Part shown: positions 27,083 to 33,225 of the stretch, piece by piece
Layout of the letters: each line of letters starts with the position of its first letter
Position numbering within the stretch: position 1 is the first letter of the stretch
Origin: JBNKFV01 sp050289485
GTDB taxonomy: Bacteria; Pseudomonadota; Gammaproteobacteria; Pseudomonadales; Cellvibrionaceae
Reading direction: 5' to 3'
DNA length: 64,000 nt
NCBI GenBank assembly: GCA_050289485.1
Contig: JBNKFV010000015.1
Coordinates: 372,001-436,000 of the forward strand
Made by a program: the position numbers and the translations under genes
Notes under the pieces: generated by a model
The model's database searches: none
What the model saw: only the letters and a program-made list of their open reading frames with translations
Told to the model about the DNA's origin: nothing

Positions 27083-27655
27083 ATGCTCTCTATACTTTCT
27101 CGATTTTTACTTGCAGCTCGCTGGGTAATGTTGAGTGCACTTGTGCTTGCGTGGCTTGTGGGTTGTGTCGCCATTGAGGTGATTGAGGAAGACCACATCT
27201 ATTACGCAAACGAGCGTTTGCCCTCGGATGTTTTTGATCAGGTTCACGAGGGTATGGAGCAAAGCTGGCTGCTCGATTACATCGGAGAGCCGGCCAAGGT
27301 GGCGATGCGCGATGATCAGCAGGTGTGGCTCTATCCACTGAGTATTGAGCAACACTCTGGCGGTCGGATTATATTTCTCTATAGCAATGTGGATGTGGGT
27401 TACGACAAGCAGTATTTTTACGTGTGCCTGCAAAATAACCGAGTAACAGAGCATGGGTTTTCCAGCACCTTACCCAGTGAGTTCGCCTCCCCACAGCCTG
27501 ATCAGCAGAAAGAAGCTTCTAAGTCGTATGAACACTCAACTATGGCTGCTTCGGCGATGAAACAGGCTGACGCGGCTACATCAACGACAACAAGTCATAT
27601 GTTGGAGCTGCCTACCATTGCAGAAGAAGATCCAGCTGAAACGGTTTCTCAGTAA
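27083..27655 (+). CDS. Putative lipoprotein, possibly BamE/SmpA-like
   Basis: A 190-residue product with a hydrophobic signal segment and lipobox LVGC (lipidated Cys at about residue 28). The segment VFDQVHEGMEQSWLLDYIGEPAKV resembles the BamE/SmpA-type fold opening, in which a short helix pair is followed by a beta-sheet (QVWLYPL and GRIIFLYSNVD). The C-terminal 55 residues are hydrophilic and probably disordered. It ends 33 bp from the convergent yciK stop. Placement after the che cluster is probably incidental; function is not established. Confidence 0.65.
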   Translation: MLSILSRFLLAARWVMLSALVLAWLVGCVAIEVIEEDHIYYANERLPSDVFDQVHEGMEQSWLLDYIGEPAKVAMRDDQQVWLYPLSIEQHSGGRIIFLYSNVDVGYDKQYFYVCLQNNRVTEHGFSSTLPSEFASPQPDQQKEASKSYEHSTMAASAMKQADAATSTTTSHMLELPTIAEEDPAETVSQ

Positions 27656-27688
27656 ATCACCTTTAACAAGCGGGCTAAACTGGCTGCC

Positions 27689-28453
27689 TCATTTGGGTTG
27701 CGCATCAAACGCACAGCCCGTGGTACCAATGCTGGCGTCGCTCATCAAGTACAAATACGTTGCCATGATGTCTTCCGGGGTTTTAATGGTTTCCGGATCT
27801 TCCGCCGGATAGGCGGCGGCGCGCATTGCGGTACGTGTGGCACCAGGGTTAATGCTGTTCACGCGAATATGGCTGGTGTCTTCCAACTCATCGGCAAATA
27901 CCTGCATCATGTTTTCGGTTGCACCTTTAGATACCGAATATGCACCCCAAAAAGCACGCCCCCTGCGGCCAACAGACGAGCTGGTAAAGATCACCGAAGC
28001 ATTAGGTGATTTTTCGAGTACCGGTAACAACGCCTGTGTCAGCATGAAAGGCGCATTAACATTCACCTGCATGATCGACATCCAGGTGTTGGTGTTGTAA
28101 CACTGCAGGGGAGTGTGTTGCCCCAGCAGGCTGGCATTATTTAACAAACCGTCGAGCTGCCCGAATTCTTGCAGCAATGTTGCTTGCATATCGGTGTAGT
28201 CTTTTTCAGCGGCACCTTCAAAGTTGATCGGATAAATTGCTGCCTGGGGTGAACCCTGATTCTCAATAGCATCATAAACCGCTTCAAGTTTGGCAATGGT
28301 TCGGCCCATTAAAATAACAGTGGCACCATATTTAGCAAAAGTGATAGCTGCCGTTTTACCAATACCTGCGCCAGCACCGGTAACAGCAATGACTTTTCCT
28401 GCCAGGCAGTTTTCTGGAGCGGTAAAGGTTGAGGCATCTTTAATGGGAAGCAT
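27689..28453 (-). CDS. yciK: YciK-family short-chain dehydrogenase
   Basis: NAD(P)-dependent SDR oxidoreductase of unknown substrate. The cofactor motif is TGAGAGIGK, the NNASLL stretch follows, and the catalytic triad is Ser in IFTSSSVGRRG with Tyr and Lys in YSVSKG. ATG at 28451-28453 (MLPIKDASTFTAPENCLAGK) gives 254 residues. An upstream in-frame start at 28549 is rejected because its extra 32 codons run through the palindromic repeat at 28487-28564. In Pseudomonas yciK lies next to mupP and ubiG; here three other genes stand between. Confidence 0.88.
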   Translation of the reverse strand: MLPIKDASTFTAPENCLAGKVIAVTGAGAGIGKTAAITFAKYGATVILMGRTIAKLEAVYDAIENQGSPQAAIYPINFEGAAEKDYTDMQATLLQEFGQLDGLLNNASLLGQHTPLQCYNTNTWMSIMQVNVNAPFMLTQALLPVLEKSPNASVIFTSSSVGRRGRAFWGAYSVSKGATENMMQVFADELEDTSHIRVNSINPGATRTAMRAAAYPAEDPETIKTPEDIMATYLYLMSDASIGTTGCAFDAQPK

Positions 28454-28486
28454 ATAAAACTCATCGATCAAATAACTATTAATCCG

Positions 28487-28564
28487 GCTTACATTGGCCT
28501 GTGGCCAATGGCGGCGCGTCCATGCGCCGTTTATTAACCCGGTAATCATTCATGCCGGGTTAAT
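28487..28564. repeat. Dispersed palindromic repeat, copy 1
   Basis: About 78 bp made of three consecutive hairpins: CATTGGCCTGTGGCCAATG (28492-28510), GGCGCGTCCATGCGCC (28511 to about 28528) and ATTAACCCGGTAATCATTCA then TGCCGGGTTAAT (28533-28564). The reverse complement of 44760-44835 aligns along its length with scattered, often compensating changes. The RNA would fold strongly. It sits upstream of yciK and downstream of the nucleotidyltransferase gene. Confidence 0.75.
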
Positions 28565-28623
28565 GGTGATTAAACCAAGGCCACACCGGCACTATAACAG
28601 CACCGCCTCAACCATAAAATGCT

Positions 28624-29352
28624 TTATGCTTTTGTCGGGGTGACAAAGTTTGCGTTAGACAAATCAGCTCGCTCAGCTTTTTGTAACCTGTCTGGCGTGC
28701 CCACATCAAACCAGAGATTTGACGATATATCGGTGCCCACCACTTGTTCGCCATCATTGATGGCTTTGAGGTAAAGATCGATGATGCTGAACGCGGGCCC
28801 AAAGTGTGAGGTGTAGGCTAGTGCCCGGGTCGATACCAGGTGGATACCGCTGAATGCTTTGGCGCCAGACTCTTCTGGCTTGCCGCGCTTCAGCAGGTGT
28901 AGTTTGTTATCAAACAGTAACGGGCGCGACGTAGTCCGATTGCTCACTGCCAATACGGCCAGCGGCTGTGTTTTCTGGTAGTGTTCCGTCAGGCAGGAGA
29001 GGTCGATATCGCAAATCACATCGGCATTGTGGAGTATAAAAAAACCCTCTGGATTGTTAGTGGTTAAAAATGCTTTGGCGTTAGCAATAGCGCCACCGGT
29101 ATCGAGTAAAGACGGCTCGTAAAAAAATTGAATGTCAGCATGCTGGCTGTAATGGCACTTTATGTGTTCAATAATTTGTTCACTGTGATAATGCAGGTTG
29201 ACGCCAATATCCGTTACCCCTTGGTTAATCAGATTATTAAGGGTGTAATCGATCAACGCTTTGTGTTGTACCGTTACCAGTGGCTTAGGGCGGTTGCGGG
29301 TCATATCTCCCAGCCTCGAACCCATTCCGGCTGCTAATACGAAAGCTTTCAC
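28624..29352 (-). CDS. MurU-like sugar-1-phosphate nucleotidyltransferase
   Basis: Nucleotidyltransferase that joins a sugar-1-phosphate to an NTP. The N-terminus KAFVLAAGMGSRLGDMTRNR is the nucleotide-binding signature, KPLV holds the catalytic Lys, HNADV the metal-binding Asp, and FDVGTPDRL closes the domain. GTG at 29352-29350 is chosen as start: it overlaps the upstream TGA by 4 bp (GTGA); a TTG at 29364 is less plausible. The 242 residues match MurU (MurNAc-1-phosphate uridylyltransferase) in size, but substrate cannot be read from sequence alone. It is the last gene of the kinase / RapZ-C / transferase trio. Confidence 0.78.
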   Translation of the reverse strand: MKAFVLAAGMGSRLGDMTRNRPKPLVTVQHKALIDYTLNNLINQGVTDIGVNLHYHSEQIIEHIKCHYSQHADIQFFYEPSLLDTGGAIANAKAFLTTNNPEGFFILHNADVICDIDLSCLTEHYQKTQPLAVLAVSNRTTSRPLLFDNKLHLLKRGKPEESGAKAFSGIHLVSTRALAYTSHFGPAFSIIDLYLKAINDGEQVVGTDISSNLWFDVGTPDRLQKAERADLSNANFVTPTKA

Positions 29353-29753
29353 GCGGTAACCCAATTGTGTTGATTGAGGTGAGTAAGCACAACCTTGGTT
29401 TTGTCTTCACCGGCCAGCGCACGCGCGAGCTTTTCTGCACAATAGACAGAGCGGTGTTGCCCGCCAGTACAGCCATAGCCGATAAGCAAATTCGAAAACT
29501 GCCGGCTGTGGTAATTGTTAATAGCCAGCTTGACCAGGGCGAGGCTGTGTTGAAAAAACGTCTCCACGTCGTTTTCTTGGCGCAAAAAATCGATCACAGG
29601 TTGATCCTGGCCCGATAGCGCTTTGTATTGATCGTAGCGCCCAGGATTGTGTAAACATCGGCAGTCGAATAAAAAGCCACCACCGTTGCCGGAGTCATCA
29701 CTGGGTAGGGCTTGTTTGTAGGAAAAGCTGTAAATGGAAATGGTCAGCGACAT
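29349..29753 (-). CDS. Stand-alone RapZ C-terminal domain protein
   Basis: A 134-residue protein that aligns with only the C-terminal domain of the RNase adapter RapZ: it keeps IYSFSYK, the FDCRCL strand, LVKLAINNY and the phosphate-loop signature GYGCTGGQHRSVYCAEKLA. The N-terminal P-loop kinase-like domain of full RapZ is absent. In E. coli the domain binds glucosamine-6-phosphate and the sRNA GlmZ. The E. coli ligand residue His190 corresponds to Gly here (NPGR in place of NPHW), so the ligand or mode may differ. It overlaps the downstream transferase gene by 4 bp and starts 12 bp after the kinase gene. Confidence 0.82.
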   Translation of the reverse strand: MSLTISIYSFSYKQALPSDDSGNGGGFLFDCRCLHNPGRYDQYKALSGQDQPVIDFLRQENDVETFFQHSLALVKLAINNYHSRQFSNLLIGYGCTGGQHRSVYCAEKLARALAGEDKTKVVLTHLNQHNWVTA

Positions 29754-29765
29754 GGAGTAGCAGCC

Positions 29766-30797
29766 TTATGCGCAAAATTTGTCTTGCAGTTGACCAATAA
29801 GTGCATAAAAACGTGGCAACTGTTTATCAATAGATTGTGTTTCTCGAATACTTTGTAAGTTATTGAGTGCCAGGGGGATGCTTTCAAGAAAGTAGCTTTT
29901 ACCTTCACGTAAACCGAGCCGACCATAAGCGCTTAATACCTGTATTTGTCGCAATACAGCGATTTGGTAAAAACGCGCTGTAAACGCCTCTTTATCTTGT
30001 GGACCAATACTGTCACGGTGCTGCAAATAATGATTCAGTAAACCTTCGCGAGCGCTTTCTGGTATTTTTGCTTGCGCCTGGTACAGCAGTGAAGCCAAGT
30101 CGTATTGTGGCGGCCCAAAGCGGCCCGATTGGAAGTCAATAATATAGGGCTCTTCATTGCATAGCATGATGTTACGGCTTTGAAAATCCCGGTGCATAAA
30201 TTCGAATTCTTCCGGTCGGCAGCAGTCCAGTGCAAATTGGCTGAGCTCGTCACGCACCGGTATAAAATCAAAGTCCGGTAACGCTAACTGCAAAAAGTAG
30301 ACGTCGAATGCGCGAATATCTTCTCTTGCCCCTTCGGCATTAAAGTAAGCACCTTCAAAGCAGTCTTCCGTGGTAATCAGTTGGGCAGCTTTGGTTTGGA
30401 AGGTCGGCAACAGCGCAGTAACTTTCTCATAAAACGGTAAAACAGCTGGGGTGTAGTGGCATTCCGGGGAGTGGGCGCAGAGCCTGTCGTAGAGCGTTTC
30501 GTTGCCGAGATCTTCAACCAGGTATATGCCTGCCTGCCGGTTATACGCTTGTACATTGGGTACTGGTAATCCTGCTTGGGCAAAGCGTTGGGCAAAGCAG
30601 ACAAATGCGTCGTTTTCTTCGAGGTAATCGTTCAGCACAGCAACGCACGACAGTTTACCTTCGGAATGGGAAAGCCGAAACATTTTGCGTTTCGATGCAT
30701 GTGCTGCCAGTGGCTCTACGGTTGCAGGCGCTACACCATAAGCTTCACTGAATAACCGTTCCAATTGCAGCTGTGTAGTAGGGCAGATAGCCGTCAT
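29766..30797 (-). CDS. APH-fold sugar kinase, AmgK-like
   Basis: Aminoglycoside-phosphotransferase-fold kinase of 343 residues. The Brenner motif is HRDFQSRNI (D204, N209) and the metal-binding motif IIDFQSGRFGPPQYDL (D221). The GPPxYDLASL pattern is shared with AmgK, the anomeric MurNAc/GlcNAc kinase that supplies MurU. With the adjacent nucleotidyltransferase this makes a kinase-then-nucleotidylyltransferase pair for activating a sugar. It lies 14 bp after ubiG. LicA-like choline kinase or another sugar-1-kinase remain alternatives. Confidence 0.72.
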   Translation of the reverse strand: MTAICPTTQLQLERLFSEAYGVAPATVEPLAAHASKRKMFRLSHSEGKLSCVAVLNDYLEENDAFVCFAQRFAQAGLPVPNVQAYNRQAGIYLVEDLGNETLYDRLCAHSPECHYTPAVLPFYEKVTALLPTFQTKAAQLITTEDCFEGAYFNAEGAREDIRAFDVYFLQLALPDFDFIPVRDELSQFALDCCRPEEFEFMHRDFQSRNIMLCNEEPYIIDFQSGRFGPPQYDLASLLYQAQAKIPESAREGLLNHYLQHRDSIGPQDKEAFTARFYQIAVLRQIQVLSAYGRLGLREGKSYFLESIPLALNNLQSIRETQSIDKQLPRFYALIGQLQDKFCA

Positions 30798-30811
30798 TGT
30801 TGGGGCGCTGC

Positions 30812-31549
30812 CTACTGGGGTTTAACCGCGTGCATCAGGTAATTAACACTCACATCTGTCTCGCTAAGCTTGTAATGTTTGGTTAGCGGGTTGTAGGTCA
30901 TGCCGGAAATGTTTAGCAACTGCAGGTCCGCTTCGCGCAACCAATCGGCCATTTCTGCTGGGCGAATAAATTTGTTGTACTCGTGGGTGCCTTTAGGCAG
31001 TAATCGCAACAGGTATTCCGCACCAATCACCGCAAACAGGTAGGATTTTGGGTTGCGGTTGATGGTTGAAAGATACAAGTGCCCGCCCGGCTTCAACAGT
31101 CTGGTGCAGGCGTTAATGACCGACGCAGGTTCCGGCACGTGTTCTAGCATTTCGAGGCAGGTAACCATGTCGTAGGTTTCGGGCTCTTCCTCTGCCAGTG
31201 CCTCTACGGTGGTCTGTCGATAGTCGATGTCGAGATTGCTTTCGAGTTTGTGCAAGCGCGCTACGTTGAGCGGTGCTTCACCCATATCAATGCCTTTTAC
31301 GTTGGCGCCACGTTGGGCCAGCCCTTCTGCCAGGATGCCGCCACCACAACCTACGTCGAGTACCTTAAGGCCCGCAACAGGGGTGCGCTGATCGATATAG
31401 TTGCAGCGCAGGGGGTTGATGTCGTGCAGGGGCTTGAATTCGCTATGGCGGTCCCACCAGCGACTGGCTAACGCCTCGAACTTGGCGATTTCTGCTCTGT
31501 CAACATTGGCGTTAGTGGCCGATACATGGGGGGGGTGTCCGCTGTTCAT
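30812..31549 (-). CDS. ubiG: Ubiquinone biosynthesis O-methyltransferase UbiG
   Basis: SAM-dependent enzyme for both O-methylations in ubiquinone synthesis. The sequence is strongly conserved: AKFEALASRWWD, the SAM-binding VLDVGCGGGILAE, CLEMLEHVPEP and LLPKGTHEYNKFI. The length of 245 residues is standard. It follows mtaD after 12 bp and precedes the AmgK-like kinase, so it shares an operon with both. The mtaD-ubiG pairing is conserved with Pseudomonas. Confidence 0.96.
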   Translation of the reverse strand: MNSGHPPHVSATNANVDRAEIAKFEALASRWWDRHSEFKPLHDINPLRCNYIDQRTPVAGLKVLDVGCGGGILAEGLAQRGANVKGIDMGEAPLNVARLHKLESNLDIDYRQTTVEALAEEEPETYDMVTCLEMLEHVPEPASVINACTRLLKPGGHLYLSTINRNPKSYLFAVIGAEYLLRLLPKGTHEYNKFIRPAEMADWLREADLQLLNISGMTYNPLTKHYKLSETDVSVNYLMHAVKPQ

Positions 31550-31561
31550 GGTAAATACTCG

Positions 31562-32887
31562 TTAGCGCTGTTGAATGGATTGCTGCCACTGGCGTGCTTT
31601 TGTGAGAATTTCCTGTCGACTCAGGGTTTTTAACTCGCGATTGCCCACCAGATTTCTACCGTTTACCCAGCTGTGGGTCACATTGTGTCCGATGCCAGTG
31701 TAGGCCAGGTGAGAAACCGGATGATAAACCGGTGTAGTGTGCAATTGGCTCAGATCGATTGCAATAACGTCGGCGCGCTTACCGGTTTCCAGGCTGCCTA
31801 TTTCGTTGTCGAGGCCTAAGGCTTTGGCGCCATTTAAGGTGGCCATTTCCAGTGCAGTATAGGCATCCATGGTCGTTGGGTCTTGGGTTACGGCTTTGGC
31901 TAGCAGTGCGGCTGTTCGCAATTCGCCAAACAGGTCAAGGTTATTGTTACTGGCGGCGCCATCTGTACCAATCGCCACGTTAACGCCCGCTTGCATAAGT
32001 TGGCCAACCGGGCAGAAACCGCTGGCCAACTTCAGGTTGGATTCTGGGCAGTGAATGACGTGGGCGCCTGTCGTTTTCAATAAGGTGGTATCGTCGTCGT
32101 TGACTTGTGTCATGTGTACGCATTGCGTGGATGGCCCAATGACACCCAGATGATTCAGTCGGGCCAGAGGGCGTTCTCCCGTATTGTTAAGGGCTTCCTC
32201 TACTTCATGCGCGGTTTCATGCAAATGTACCTGAATAGGGGCTTGTAGCTCCTCGGCGTAAATGGCTACCTGCTCGAACACTTTGTTACTAACGGTGTAG
32301 GGGGCGTGAGGGCCAAAGCCAATAGAGATCAAATCGCTTGCGCGAAAGTCGTCATGCAACTGCAGGCCTTTATGCAGGTATTCGTCTGGTCCGGCACCCC
32401 AGGCGGTAGGAAAATCCAAAATGGGAAAGTTCACCTGGCAGCGCATGCCAGCCGTTTGCGCGGCGCGCGCCACGGTTTCTGGGAAAAAGTACATATCGGA
32501 AAAGCAGGTGGTGCCGCTCAGCAACATCTCGGCCATGGCCAGCTCTGCGCCATCTTTAACAAACTGTTCGCTTACCCATTTGCCCTCGGCTGGCCAGATG
32601 TATTGCTCCAGCCAGGGTTTCAACGCCAGGTCGTCTGCATAGCCGCGCAGCAGGGTCATGGCGATATGTCCATGGCTATTGACCAGGCCTGGGCATATGA
32701 CGTGGGAGTCTAATGACACGGTTTCTTTGGCTGTGTACTTTTTAGCCGCTTCTGCCTGCGGAAGGATAGCTAAAATAGTGCCTTTGTTGACTGCCAGGGC
32801 GCAGTGTTCAAGCGTCTGGCGGGCAGGTACCACAGGAATTATCCAGCGAGCATTGATAATGAGGTCAATGTGTTGTGGCGCAGTCAT
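31562..32887 (-). CDS. mtaD: 5'-methylthioadenosine/S-adenosylhomocysteine deaminase family protein (MtaD type)
   Basis: Metal-dependent amidohydrolase of the TRZ/ATZ family, 441 residues. Metal ligands are visible in GLVNSHGHIAMTLLRGYADDL, in HLHETAHEV and in the Asp of IGTDGAASNNNLDLF. In Pseudomonas the orthologue at the same position deaminates methylthioadenosine. It is the first gene of the minus-strand operon mtaD-ubiG-kinase-RapZC-transferase and diverges from gyrA. No mtnA (methylthioribose-1-phosphate isomerase) gene is present between it and gyrA, where Pseudomonas has one. Confidence 0.9.
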   Translation of the reverse strand: MTAPQHIDLIINARWIIPVVPARQTLEHCALAVNKGTILAILPQAEAAKKYTAKETVSLDSHVICPGLVNSHGHIAMTLLRGYADDLALKPWLEQYIWPAEGKWVSEQFVKDGAELAMAEMLLSGTTCFSDMYFFPETVARAAQTAGMRCQVNFPILDFPTAWGAGPDEYLHKGLQLHDDFRASDLISIGFGPHAPYTVSNKVFEQVAIYAEELQAPIQVHLHETAHEVEEALNNTGERPLARLNHLGVIGPSTQCVHMTQVNDDDTTLLKTTGAHVIHCPESNLKLASGFCPVGQLMQAGVNVAIGTDGAASNNNLDLFGELRTAALLAKAVTQDPTTMDAYTALEMATLNGAKALGLDNEIGSLETGKRADVIAIDLSQLHTTPVYHPVSHLAYTGIGHNVTHSWVNGRNLVGNRELKTLSRQEILTKARQWQQSIQQR

Positions 32888-33035
32888 GATTTGTCCTTGG
32901 ATAAAGCGCGTAAACAGGGGCTTCTACCGGGCGTTGAAGGTCGCATTGTGCCGGTTGTTGCCAACGATGCGAAGTATAACGCTAACCCGCCTTGCAGACC
33001 TAACGCACACCGTGCGTATCTCTCTGATTTTATGG

Positions 33036-33113
33036 TACTATTCTCGGCTTGTCTCCGGGCTTACCCAGTTTGTTGATCCTGCTTGCTAACAGCCAAAAGT
33101 CTGGCTGTTTTTT
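33036..33113 (+). promoter_or_regulatory. gyrA leader region with terminator-like hairpin
   Basis: In the 338-bp gap between divergent mtaD and gyrA, TACTAT at 33036-33041 could be a -10 box. About 45 bp further AACAGCCA (33088-33095) pairs with TGGCTGTT (33102-33109) and is followed by a six-T run ending at 33113. This has the form of an intrinsic terminator 113 bp before the gyrA start, so the leader could be an attenuator or encode a short RNA of about 65 nt. No gene is seen in the rest of the gap (32888-33225). Confidence 0.45.
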
Positions 33114-33225
33114 GTACTGGTAGGTGGTGGGCTTAACGTGTCGCGGTAGATGTAAAGCCTTACGGGCCGAGCGTAAATAGCCTGGCATATAACCGAGCGT
33201 GAACCATAAAGGAACGTCGTATTCT

